From contig NC_051097.1 of the NCBI RefSeq assembly GCF_901709675.1, forward strand, positions 8,410,039-8,474,038: a DNA stretch of 64,000 bases. Reading direction: 5' to 3'. Position 1 is the stretch's first letter. Each line of letters begins with the position of its first letter. Made by a program: the position numbers and the translations under genes. This document shows, piece after piece, positions 47,601 to 60,019 of this stretch. The notes below the pieces were generated by a model. The model made no database searches. It was given only the letters and a program-made list of their open reading frames with translations, and had not been told where the DNA came from. The stretch is from Syngnathus acus (Eukaryota > Chordata > Actinopteri > Syngnathiformes > Syngnathidae).

Positions 47601-50600
47601 AAAAAAAAAAAGTGATATCAAATCGTGAGATTCCCACTCGTGAGAGGTGGCGAGCAAATTAATCAGCTTGTTGCATCATCTGGCCCACAAGTCGTGGAAA
47701 TAGAATGGAATAAATCAAGGCCACCTCCACGCCGCCATTGTGTAAGCCCTTTGTTCTGTCTGCTGCGGTGGGTGGAAGATGGTGGTGGTAGTGGTGGGGG
47801 GGTTGCTGCCTCTGCTGCTTTGCTTTGCTTCACTCTAATGATAATGACACAGTAATTATCCCCTGTGCAATGGTTACACTTGTCTGACATAATAAACGAC
47901 ACGACAGTAACGACAAATTACTCACTTAAATGAATTTTAAGGTTAATTTTTTTCCTCCGGTTTTAAAGCAAACCGTTTTTTATGTCATGTGTCGGTTAAA
48001 TAAATGGAAAGTCACGCCCGTTTTCTACCAAGAGCGTCCGTGCCTTGCATTTTGTGCGATTCATTGAAGCAGCACGGGAAAGCGGTGCCGACGCAGCATC
48101 CGCGAACCGACGTAGATAAGACGTTCATTTTCCGCGATGGTTGTCACATTCTTCTGAAGTCATTTCTGAGAGGAGGAGGATGCTTTCTGGGGCGATGAGG
48201 CAACATTTTCCGCTCTGTGGTTGAACACGGCGAGGCGTGAAACTTGCTTTTTTAGGGCACATCACTTTTGAAGGGGTAATAATAGTGACTAAATCTCTCC
48301 CATGGAAACAAAAAAATCTGAAACTATGCTCATCTCGCATTTAAATTTGCAATAAAAACATGATACATTTTTGTAAATATTAATGTGCTTAATACAGATC
48401 CTTGGTGTACACCAAATGTCATATATTATTCAGCCGATAGAGGTATTATGGCACGCTGTCTTTAAATGCTTATCGTAACGGGCTCCCTGGGGAGAATTAA
48501 AGGCGTATGAGTTTTGCCAAGCGTGCTCCCGTTTTGTACGCTCGTGGGAAATAAACGGCGCGTGCACAAATCAAGCGCGGCCTGCCTACGAGAGCGCTTT
48601 CCACTTGATGAGGACTCATTTCCTGGATGCCATCAGTGAGTGTGTCAGGAAATCTGCACAATAGGTGTACGCGACCCACTCAGCTTATTTCCTGCCCTAG
48701 CATGGCCTGCGTTTGTTGTGCCCGTCACCGGACAAAAATATAATGTCGTGTTTGGCTTTTTGGGTGAAGCCGGGCAACAGCGGCAGATGTAGAAGTAGTC
48801 ATTTCTCTCTCTTTTAACAAGGACTCTGGAGCGAGCGTTACATAATGTGTTTTTTTACACTATCGTAATCAGACATCATGCTGCGGAATGGCGTCCTTGG
48901 TTTTTTTGTCGAGTTTGCTCCATTTGCCAGGCTCTTAACCCCAACTCAACTCGAAAACAAACCTCTTGCATGTAATGAAGGTTTTTTTTTTTTTTTACCA
49001 GGCTGTGTGAAAGTGTTTTTTTGCATACATGCAGAGCACAAAATGCAGATTTTCCTGGCAGTCCGCTTTGCAGATTTTCACACTCACTGGCCTTTTCACC
49101 GCCTTCAATCTCTCACCATCTTCCCCACCTTCCTCCCCCGTAGCGATGCATGCGCAGTCAGTCTTTGCACACATATGCTTGCTTTGTGTTTGTGTGAAGA
49201 ATAAATTACCTGCACGCACGTGACTGTAATATGTTCCTTCACATTAACCTACGGGAACTGCTGACTGGCAGCGCTGAGAATTGAACCGCTTCATTACAAC
49301 CTTGCAGGTGTTGAAGACAAAAAATAGATTCCACACCATGGAAATGGAAGTTTGTTCTATTGAGAGCTTTTTTTTTTTTAAGCATCTTGTTTTGTTGTTA
49401 AATTGATGCTAGGTTGATGTTGTTTGTCTTGTTGAGTGTTTGTGGTTTGAACGGCCTGAGGGATGAAAGCTTCTTTTCAACCTTTAAGTGCTGCCGTTGC
49501 GGTGTCCGTAATGACCCGGTGCGGTTGTCCAGAGAGCAGGACAGTGATGTCATGGACGCACAAAAGTTCTAAAAACTCCACTTCGCTATTCATTTGGATA
49601 GGAACCACAACATTCGGATCATTCTTCCAGTTCTTGATCTGCAGTGTCAGCCAAGTTATATATTTTTTTTTTAACCAGCTTGATTAGAAGTTAGAACACA
49701 CCCAAAAATAGCAGTATGACTCATCCCCAGCGTTTGGATCCTCGTACTCGATGCGACAAGCTCGAGAACATCTATTCTTTATCTGTTTTTATCAGCGTCT
49801 CTATTTGTACTCGTAGCCTTTCTTTAAGAGGTCATGTCGTTGAAGGAAATCAACAGGGACAAGTTAAGACAAACCTCTCAGGAGCAGGAAGTAAGCCACA
49901 AGGGATAAAATTAAACATGATAGATGATGCAGGCTAAAATAATTGAGACGTTAATCAAAGTGCTAATGAGGAATAAGAGGCTGAACATGAGTCTTTTACG
50001 CCCGCAAAGCAAAAGCGAGTGAGAACATTGATGATGGCTGACACGTCGCTTCCAGGTGTTTAACCAAAAGCTATAAATATTTTTCATCTTTTGACTGCTT
50101 AAACAAAACCGAACTGGCGGGGTGCAGAAGATTAAAAAACAAACAAATCGATCAGAAAGAGCGGCTAGCAGCTAGCGGTTAGCAGCTCCAGAGTTACACC
50201 TGCTCCAATGAAAACATAACCTCCTTGGCAAAGGTAATTGCTCTCAAGCGGATACTAATCAATCGACGGAAGGGCTAAATTAGCCCGGCTAATAAACAAA
50301 AGGCATGGCTCTTGTGCGTTGGCTCCATCTCACCACCGCAACCCCCCACTTCGGCGCATCTGCTCCTTTGATATCTCGTATCTTCCCTCGTATCGCAAGC
50401 CTTGTTGCCATGGAGGTCACTTGAATCTCTCCTACAGCCATCTCGAATCGTGACTAATACGCTCCCCTTACGTAAATATCAGCCAAGTAGAGGAGAACGG
50501 ATTGGACAAAGCGTATGAAAGACTTGAATGGTTCATCCCAAGGACAGTCCTCCATCTTCATCTCATATCTTCATTTTAAGATGTATCAGCTTATACCTGA

Positions 50601-53600
50601 CCTCGTTAATTGAATAATTGTGTGTCACTTTTTGTCTGTGTTTCCCTCAGCCGGCAGAACGTGCCCTCACCACATCGACTGTGCCAAAGAGGGACGCCAC
50701 CTGTGCCGACCCGGATTCACCACCTGTGGCTCCTGCCTCGCTCCGCTGGTGGAGGACGAGACTGGTCGCTGTGTGACCAAAAGGAGATATCATCAACATG
50801 GTATGAAAACAAAAAAAAAAAACACGTAATAAAATGCTAGCATGGGCTATGTTAGACTGGCTAACGGTTAGCTAGCTAACCTGAAACGGCCGACCACGCC
50901 CATTCTTTGGCGCACACCAAGCCAGGCCCGCGATGTCTGTTATCGCAATTTCACACCAGAGACATTTACATGTTGCGCAGAGCTTTCCCTTTTCTCAGTT
51001 CTAAAATTTTCAAGGAAGGAACTTTGCTGAGCTCCAGTCGTCTCAGGCAGACACACCTTAAAACAAACCTCATTAGCGCAGAAGCTAGACGAGTATACAA
51101 AGACCAGTGGCTTGAATAAATATTTGTCCGTATCCAATTTATCTTCTTCTATGTACTGTATATATGCAGTTTAGATTTTAATATCCAATCTTTTTCACAG
51201 CAGTCATTTTGAAAGCAATTACTACTTTCCTTTTTAGCCAGAATCTTAAGGCGTCACAGAAACGGCAAATAATGAATTCACTGTGACTTGGCTAATGTCG
51301 TATTAATTAGCAAATATTTTTAGCCAAGCTAAATAATAAGTTGTTTTCTTCCTTTGCCGCTGTGTCTTCTTCCGTGGCTGCACACAGCTCCCTTCCTCTC
51401 AGCCTAGCTGTCTCCCGTTCGATCGCCGATTGATTTTGGCCTCTCCCCCCTGCTAGCGTATCCATCTTGGCTTAATGGCTTTATTCCCTCGGTTTGTCAC
51501 CGTCTCGTGTATCTCCTCTTCTCTGCTCTCTGCATCCCCGTGACGCCGTTTGCCCATCATCCATGTTTCTGACAAATATGGCGCAGTGTGATGTGATCCT
51601 CGTGAGGATTCTTTTATTTATTTATTTTTTAATCTGGCCCTGCTGCTGCTGCAGCAAACACGTGAGCCGCCCCCGCACTCTGGCGACTTAAATCGCTTTC
51701 AATGTCGTAGATCTCGCTCTCACTCGATTAAATCTAATGTCATTTTCGAAAAGAGCCAGACTGCAGAAATAAATCTTTTTCTCCCATTGGGTGTAAATTG
51801 CAGAAATTGAAACGTGTCACCTATCACTTGCGTGTGTCTGTGTGCGTTGTTCTCGTAAAGGTCTGTGTGTGCGTGCTTGAGGATTAATAATTCAGATGGC
51901 TCTGCGGCGGGGGAGCGTACAGTAGAAACTTGGCTCAATTTGTTGGCGGCAACTTTAGATAAAATGTCTGCCTCTGTATAAATGCCAGCGTTTTTTTGAT
52001 GTGTTGGAAAATTAGAACGGGATTTTTATATGGTTTACGTAACACTCTCGAATGACGTGTGGCTCTGCTTCCGCAACAAACACTAATCCACGGGAACAGA
52101 TCATGATGTAATGCATACATCATAATTTACTCGACAAATATGCTTTACACTGACTGTCAAATCAAATAAAAATCACGCGACAGGTTTCATTATTTTTTTC
52201 ATTTCAATGTAACTTGATAAGCCCCGTTAATTGTGATTCATTAGGGTTTTGTCTCCTTTTCTCCTTGGGGGGGGCGCTAGAGGACTTTCAGGGAGGTGCA
52301 ACAGGTTACGTAAATAAAAAGCTAAACACGTTAAAGCAGCGAAACTAAGCTAGCAGTTTCCCTTAACATGGAGGTTATAATAATAATAATAATTGAGTCC
52401 CTACATTAATGAGTTCTTCTGTTGCCATTTTCGTTTGGTGTTCTGTGTGGCCAGGTAGGACAGCACTTAACAAAAGGTAAACCAAAGCGTTATTTGACAT
52501 TTAGGAGTGGCCTTCCATCAGTAAACCATGCCTCCCAGCCTTGTTTTTTTTATTCTGTGTGGACAGTGAAGGTGTACAGGATGTGCCAAAGGCAGGGCTC
52601 GTCCGCATCACATCCTCGCAGTTGACCTTTAACACCCTTCCCTCACACATATGTGTTAAGTTGATTTCAGATTCTAAATTGATGAGATGTGGCTGTGTTA
52701 CATCCACCGAATGAGCGCCACAGAGATTAAATTGATCGATATTTTGTTTTTTTTCTTGATGATTATAAAAAAAAAGAAAAAAGGAGAATTTAGTGAAGAT
52801 TTCCTGTAAGGCCTTATCAGTAGTCACTCCCTTTGGTGAAAGCTAATGAAGTTAACATACAAGTCTGTGACCTTTTTTATCTCCTTATCTTTCCCATTGA
52901 CCATTTGTCGACCTTTCATTAAAAGCGTCTGAAAAGAGCACGCCAATTATTAGAGATGTCTTCACAGTAGTACTGCCCTGTTTTTTTCTGCTGTTTGACT
53001 ACGTCTGTTCTCCTGAGTGTCCACAAGACGGCAGCAGAGTTCACATAGTGACAGTGCATACGTGCATAATGGCATATTTTTCTCAATCATTCCCTTTAAA
53101 AAAAAAAGTTTTGTTCTAGAATTTTAATGACAGTACAATTTGTTTTAAAAGAATCATTTTTTTTAAAATACGTATCTTTTAAAATGTATTCTAAAAAATA
53201 ACTACAACGGAATTTGAGGTATTTCAAACCACTTCAAGTAGGTAAACTAATTTAAATTTTTTTTTTCTTCAATTTATTGCTATAGCAAATACAGGAGAAT
53301 TTAAGAGGCAATACAGGTGGAAGTGAGTGTTTTTTGAGTGGGAAAAGATAACAGCACACATGCGTGTCAGTGGCTCTCCTGTTGAGCCGTTTATTGTTTG
53401 TTTGTAATAGCCAACGGACCCCCCACCCCCTCTTCCCCCCTATAGGCCAGTCTGGGGGGGGGGGTTACGGCTCATTATCAACCTGGTGACAAAACGATCT
53501 TACGTGACCGGAAGTGTGCGTACTCAAGTAGCGTGTGGCCTCCGCACAATCACTACTTTTTTATGTTAATAATCCACCCTGGATTAAATATGGGACCACA

Positions 53601-55792
53601 TCTTCACTTACTGCCATTTGCACATTTCATCTCGCGATCCCCCTGAGCATCTGACAGTTTCTTGCTACTGATCTAAATTCCAAACGGGGTCATCATACTT
53701 GACGTGGCTAACTCTGCATTCCAATCAAGTGAGCACCCACGGAGCACCCAGCCACCTGCTAGGTACAGATGGCGTATCCCGCCTCTGCAGACACCTGCCG
53801 CGATGTGCGCTAAACGGCGAAGGGGGGTCGGGCTGGAACAAAGCCGGCGGTGAAAGTGCCGGTGTGTCACAGCGTACACATTAGCTCAGCCAGATGGTTG
53901 ACCCTCTACAGGGGGAGAAAGTGATACTGTAATCATTAATGTAATGATGCAGATATGTTTACGGGGTAACGGCACAATGCCCAAATTGAAGATCCTCTAC
54001 TTTTTATTTTTTTTGCTTATGATTTAACGTTCTGCTACATTGAGAATATGATATATTGCAGGGTGACTTTATAACAGGAACACTTTGATCGCCACCATTA
54101 GCTCCGCTTCGGTCTCTATTGTCAACGTAGCACATTTACTGAGCCAGGTTTTTGCTGATTGCTCCTGCCCCCTGCTGTGCTTCCTCCCCCGGCCACACAC
54201 ACACACACACGCATGTATATGCTGGGATCTGGTTGCCCTGGAGACCCGTCCTGTACCGCAGGAATGTGGCTAACTGTCTGGCCTAAAGGGCTGTTAACAT
54301 CAGTTTCGTATTGTCTCCTGCTTCCCACCAGTCAACAAACAAATAAGACAAGACCCACAGGCACACGCCTCGTCTTGTCACTTTGATTTGGTCGAAGGAC
54401 ATTGGGGATTATAACGTAAACCTGCCAATAATATATATGATCTTCTTGCCGGCGGGTCACATCATCGTCAATAGTGAACTAGCTTAAAGTCGCGCGGGTG
54501 TTGTCTTGTAATGTTGTCTTTTAGCTTCAACTTATTCAAATCTTGTCTTTTAGCTAAAGCGCCATTGTACCCAGACTTGGATGAAGAGATCGATTTCATC
54601 CACTCATACATTGAAAAACAGGAAGTGTCTGCGATCGAAGCACCCAAAACACATTTGAAACCTCCCGGTAAGAACTTTGATATCCGTCGACTACATTTGT
54701 TTTAATTCTTGATTTTCTGACATCACCGGCCCGTGTTCCTCCATCACCTTCAGTCGCCGTCCTCTCAGCCAAAAGCCGAATCAAGATCGCCGCCTCCGAA
54801 CAGGGGCAACTGGGCCGAGATGGCTCGTCCGCCCAAACCCGAAACGGCACCGCTGCAGGGTCCCGTCTCAGCAACGCGTCCACCCCGCAACCCACCCGAG
54901 GGGACGGTCGAGGCGGCCCGCTCGTCCAGAACGCTTACAAGGACGACAAGATCATCATCAGTGAGTTTCATGCCTCGATGGCGTCGCTGAAGAAAAATCT
55001 GTGTCGCTAATGCTATATGTCATTTAAAAAAAAATCTTTTTCAACTTCCAGTTGTCATCTCCTTGTTCGTGGCGATCGGCACCGTAGCATTGATCATGGC
55101 GACTGTCTGCTACGTCAAGTAAGCGACTGCATGAGATTTTTTCTTATTCCCTTTAATTGATGCGTTACTAACTTGCACTGCTCCCCCCCTGCAGGTTGCG
55201 TAAAGAATCGCGTCTGGCTCAGAAGGTGGACTATCCCGCCTTCAGGGGTGCAGGTGTGACCGCCGCCACTGGTGCCGGTAAATCGGTACGTGACACACTC
55301 GCATTTATCGTTTCAATTCCTTTCCTGGCTTCTGCAAAAACACACGTGTCACATAACACGTTCTTCTTCTTGTCTGTAGGTTGGGGATAAAACTCTAGCA
55401 CAAAGTGCTCAAATGTACCACTATCAGCACCAAAAACAGCAGATGCTCTCTATTGGAAAGTATGTCTTTTTTTTTTCCTTATTTATTTTCTGATGTGTTC
55501 AGTTATATTATATAATTCAATCGTTTTTTTTCCCCCCAGTCACAAACCGGAACAAAAAAACATGGACTCGGAGATCACCTCAGATGAAGAAGAGGCAGGA
55601 GACTTCACGGTGTATGAATGTCCTGGACTTGCTCCGGTGAGGATGCAGTCATTGTGTGGATGCTGACGAGGGGGGTCAACAAAAAAAATAAAACTCAATC
55701 ATGTGTGCTCTCCTCCACAGACCGGCGAGATGGAGGTGAAAAATCCTCTGTTTGACGACTCCACCATGCATTATCAGGGGAATCAAAAGTGA
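44687..55792 (+). CDS. npdc1: neural proliferation, differentiation and control protein 1
   Basis: Nine exons: 44687-44792, 50651-50800, 54554-54667, 54754-54960, 55052-55118, 55195-55285, 55380-55459, 55540-55636 and 55721-55792. The sum is 984 nt, 327 aa, close to the human length. It has a signal peptide (residues 1-34), a cysteine-rich N-terminal domain (TCPHHIDC, FTTCGSCLAPLVEDETGRC), an acidic YPDLDEEIDFI stretch, a Ser/Thr-rich stalk, one TM helix (about 190-215, VISLFVAIGTVALIMATV), and a conserved tail: LAQKVDYPAF, AQMYHYQHQKQQML, GDFTVYECPGLAPTGEMEVK and NPLFD. The correct frame of exon 4 is not its longest ORF; it reads VLSAKSRIKIAASEQG. Introns 1 (5.9 kb) and 2 (3.8 kb) are much larger than others in the window. 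It is a brain membrane protein linked to neural proliferation control. It is adjacent to pou5f3, as in other vertebrates. The poly(A) signal is at 56814-56819. Confidence 0.94.
44793..50650. other. npdc1 intron 1
   Basis: 5.9 kb with no coding exon that I can support. It is AT-rich with scattered homopolymers. Long introns in a compact genome often hold enhancers, but I cannot point to one here. Confidence 0.6.
50801..54553. other. npdc1 intron 2
   Basis: 3.8 kb, no exon seen. It includes a CTAGC-rich stretch near 50838-50880, poly-G runs near 53452 and a (CA)n tract near 54195. The acceptor side has two copies of ttgtcttttagct about 30 bases apart. Confidence 0.6.
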
Positions 55793-58700
55793 ATGCTGAA
55801 CACTCACACACACACGTGCAAACACTCACACTTGCATGCAGACAAACGGAGGAAAACTGGCAGAAGACGAGACGATTAAAAAAAAAATTGTATTGTCTCT
55901 CGCTTTTGGCCCTTTACTAATTCTTCCCGCGCCTTCTCCATGCCTCTCTCCTTCCTGCTTTTATGACCCTGGTGTAATTTTGGGTTCTTTGTGAATTTTA
56001 AGTCTTTTAACACAAAGACTCCTCCTTGAGTTGTTGCTTGTGAGCGTCCTGTCCTCAAATTAAATTTTAAACTCTTTACGTTGCAATATCTCTTTCCGTC
56101 ATTTCTGCTGCTGTTTGCGAAGACTGTGATAAAATAGCAAGAGCATGTAGGAACACACACACACACACACATACACACACACGCATAAGCAGAAAAACAG
56201 GTGCACTTCTTTGTTTTGTCATGCGTAGCTTGTGGCTAAACCACATTCTTAGCAGGAAATATTTAACATCCCATCTCTGAAATTTTAGCATCACCGTTGC
56301 TGATTTGATTTTTCGTCATATGAGCTGCGCATAAAGATTTTAAGATATAGAAATATATATATGTACGTACTGTATATCCATATATATGTTATTATATATA
56401 CATATATGTATATATAGACGTATATACGTACTTATACAGTATGTACGCATCCACATATGAAGTACTTGATGATGTCTGTTGCATGGTTTGAGCGTATTGT
56501 GCAATGCAAAAATCCTTCTGCCTCCTGCTTATGCAGCCTGTCAATAGAGGACGAATGTACAGTCCAAGTGACATTTGAATGATTTTTTTCCTGCGGTGGA
56601 GAGTAGGAAAGATGGTAGTAGGGCTCTTTTTGGAGGGGGGGGGGGGGACAGACTATATTGATAGATGTATCGGTGGTCAATTTCACTATCTTGTGTTGTC
56701 CCGCTCTGTCATCTTGTCGGTCCCAAAGTGAATCTCCTGCTGCAAAAATGTACATAAAAGCGTGAAAGTGTTCACCTTTTATAGATATTTGTACATGCAG
56801 AACAAGGATCGGTAATAAAACTTTTTACCACGGCAGTATTACTACTCTCTTTGTTTGACGCATACTTAACATTTTGTGTTTATCTGTTTTTTGTTTTTCA
56901 TCTTGAGGGCCATCTTGATTGAACGATCTAGTCAGACAAGCGTCGCAATTGTAGGAAAATATAGTTGTGATTTGTTGGCAAGTTTTTTTTTTGGTGGGGC
57001 AGACAGCAAATATTTTTTCAAAAAGATTTTTATTACCATTATCGGTTGAGTTACAGTCCAACTAAACTTAGTTTTACACTTTAGTGTACAACAACCACAG
57101 TCTGTTTAGCTGAATGCTAACAAACAATGCAAAATGGTATAGACGGGCTGTTACATGTTAGCATTATGCTGTCGAGTATTTATTAGGCGAAGCTAAAAAT
57201 GTCAGAGGATCTGTCAAGTTAGCTCAAAGCGTCAACAATAATTGGGATCTGCTTGCTTGGTTTAGTCCAAAAAAAAAAAAAAACCCCAACCGACGCATTA
57301 TTTGAAATGTATGCTAGCAAACAAACAGCCACTTCCTCTTAGCACCACATCCTCTTGTTTGATGTTTCGTCGGCTCCCGTCTCAAACTATCCTCTTTGAC
57401 TTGATTTTGACTTGATTATGAGCTACCTGTCGAAAGGTTTGACTTTTTTTTTTTTTAACCAAACCACATAGCTTTGTCCCCGAGCTTTATTTTAATACAC
57501 TCGCAGCTGAAGGAGCAGCACAATGTCCATTGAATTGAAACTGTTAAATCGAACGGATTCACGTCATTTCACTGTATTCCCTCAAGCAATACACACGCCG
57601 AGCGCATGTTGGTGGTGGGGGACGCAGTTAGCTGGTGGGGGGGCTACGTGTGTGGGGGCTCCGGTCCCCATTGAGTCGCATGCCGAGGGCTGTCAAGGCC
57701 CATTGTGCGCGTGGACAGTGGAAGGAAGGCAGCCATTGGTGGCGAGGTGAAAAGCGGACCCGGGTGGAGGGCCTGTGAAGATGGGCGTCAAAGGCTCGGC
57801 CGTTAAGGAAGAAAATCAAAAAGCCATCAGACTTGTTTGTTGCCGCTCAACGGGAGGGCCGCCACTTTACATTTAAGCCTCCCGTTGCACAAAGAGCTTG
57901 GTCTCCACTTGGAAAGTTGGAGCGACGCGCCACGCGTGCTCTTTTAGCTGTCGACTTTCACAGTACGTCGTACCTGAAAGCACTTTATAAGCGTTTGGAA
58001 GTGACTCCGGATTTCTGTCGCTGGGCGTTAATCAAGCCACCACATAAACAATGAATGGGACTGACACGTGTAGTGATGTGCTCAAGCACGACCCCGCCCT
58101 GCAGCAAGTATTTTTTTCCCCATTCATGCATTACAATTTGAAATTTTGAATCTGTTGAAGTTTTAAAAATCTCTTTACAAATTTAGTCCTCGGCATGGAG
58201 TAAATACGATCATTTTTTGTAAATATTTTTGTCCTTTATTATTTGAACCAATCTTTTTGCTTATAGGCTTAGTTCCGGAGGGAACTTGAGCAAGCCATTT
58301 TGCTCTGAGATCATACAAATTATATCCAGTTTGAATTTAGCTTTGCAAAAACAGTCTTTGACTAAGGTCAAACAAGTCAAACTGAAAGGAAATTTCTATT
58401 TAATTTGTGGTCAACATGCATGTTGGGGGGGGGGGAAAAAAACTACTTCAAAAAAGATTTGAAACACCCCCACCCTGCCCTCCCGCCACCTTTGGAGTAC
58501 CCTGAGCACTGATGTGTGCTGTCTTGATGGCTGGCCTCACTCTCTTCTTGACTTTTGCATGACAATCAATCAGCCAAGTCCATGGACCGTCACAGGACAA
58601 TGCCATGCCACTTGGGTTTGATGTCTTCTTAAGCTATTGAGTAGTCTCCCTTCAGGGCTCGCCCTGTATTTTGTGTGGCTTGTTTAAAACAAGCAGGAAA

Positions 58701-60019
58701 AGATTATTCAACGCTATTGATCAGTGTTTAAAAAATATTTATAGAATAAAAAGATTAAATAGATTGCAGTGAGGATGGATGAAGATAAAAAGAGAGTAGA
58801 CGTGACATGAAATGGTTTGGAGTGGAGACCTGCAGGCTGAGCATCTCAGACCTGCAGAGTGAAACTGCAGTCTGGTGTTTGCTTCATATGAGTGTGTGTG
58901 TGGGAGGGGGGGGGGGGGGGGGGTATGTGGGTGTGGGGCAAAATCAAAGGGCCGAGACGTATTGTTTCAATGTGAAAAGGAGCTAATGGCCGACCATCGC
59001 AACTCGGGATCTGCAATCCACAGGGTGCCCCCGGGGCTGGGTTGGTACAATGGCGCCCCCCCTCCTCCGCTCCCTCCCCGCGGCGCGTCTTCCTGCCGCA
59101 ATCTGCGGCCAACGACGCGCGCCAGGGGGAGCGCATCTGTGCGCGCAGGGGCCCGGGTCGTGAGGGCCGCTCGGTGGGGGAGAAGCAGCGCACCCCCCAC
59201 CGCAGATCCCGAGCAAGAATAAGTTCCCCCGAATGCTCCTGTTGCATTTATGCTCGCGCATTTGTGAGTGGAAAAGAAACAATCGTTCACAAAGCCCTTA
59301 GTTAATCCTCAGAAAATGACTACAAATGAAATGGGAACTAAATCATGATATCCTCCATAAAGTGCAGTTGGAAAATAAAAAAAAATCAGAATTAAAAAAA
59401 AAAAAGCTAAGCAGTGTAATTAAATCCAAATAATGCTCTTATTCAAAAGTTAAACTGCAACACGCATGAACATGAAATAAAAAGTAAATTCTACAATTCA
59501 GAATGACAATAAATGCTATTTATTTTATTAAGCTTGATGAACAAAAGCTCTAATGACGTGTATTTTAATATCAAAGCCATCTTGTGGAACGCTCCATCGT
59601 CTAAACAATCATTAGAATCCATGTGTGACACATACTTAGCATTGTAGATGCGTTGGAATTAAAACACACACAACTTTAGACTTTTTACAGTTGCTGCAGG
59701 TTAAGTGGGACCACGCCCACCAAGGGGTTGCAGGGGGGGCGTTACCAAGGTCATTGACAAATTCACCTTCAGCCGTGCGTAATTGTGCGCAGCAGCCAAT
59801 GAGCGACGAGGCCGAAGATCTGCAACTTTGGCAAAACGTGCGCGGACCAGCCCCGATCGCACATTCGATCGCAGCCGATGACCCGAAAGCGGCCTTCATG
59901 GACTAGTCTGCCGCCTCCTTTTACCGGTTATGTTGGCCCGGTTGTCCCCCAACTCCCTTGGCGTTTTGATTTGACTACTTTTTGGTGTGACCATTAAGGT
60001 AAGTCTGTTGAGTGGCAAG
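55793..60019. other. npdc1 3'UTR and pou5f3 upstream region
   Basis: The npdc1 3'UTR ends near AATAAA at 56814-56819. It includes a (CA)n tract at about 56154-56181 and an AT-palindromic stretch at about 56341-56440. Further right are a poly-G run (58906-58923), a GC-rich island (about 58975-59230) and a CCAAT box (59796-59800) before pou5f3. No coding exon is supported. Confidence 0.55.
58975..59230. promoter_or_regulatory. CpG-island-like GC-rich block upstream of pou5f3
   Basis: About 250 bases strongly richer in G, C and CpG (gcggcgcg, acgacgcgcgcc, gtgcgcgc) than the AT-rich flanks, about 0.8 kb before the pou5f3 ATG. ORFs exist on both strands, as expected for any GC-rich block, and none resembles a protein. 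It may be an upstream promoter or enhancer. Confidence 0.35.

Noticed and set aside
54733-54990. 85-codon ORF over npdc1 exon 4
   Set aside because: Out of phase with exons 3 and 5; the npdc1 frame is the adjacent one with correct 1-1 phases.
58846-59290. Several overlapping ORFs over the GC-rich block before pou5f3
   Set aside because: ORFs in many frames on both strands are expected from GC-rich DNA; no splice partners or protein similarity.
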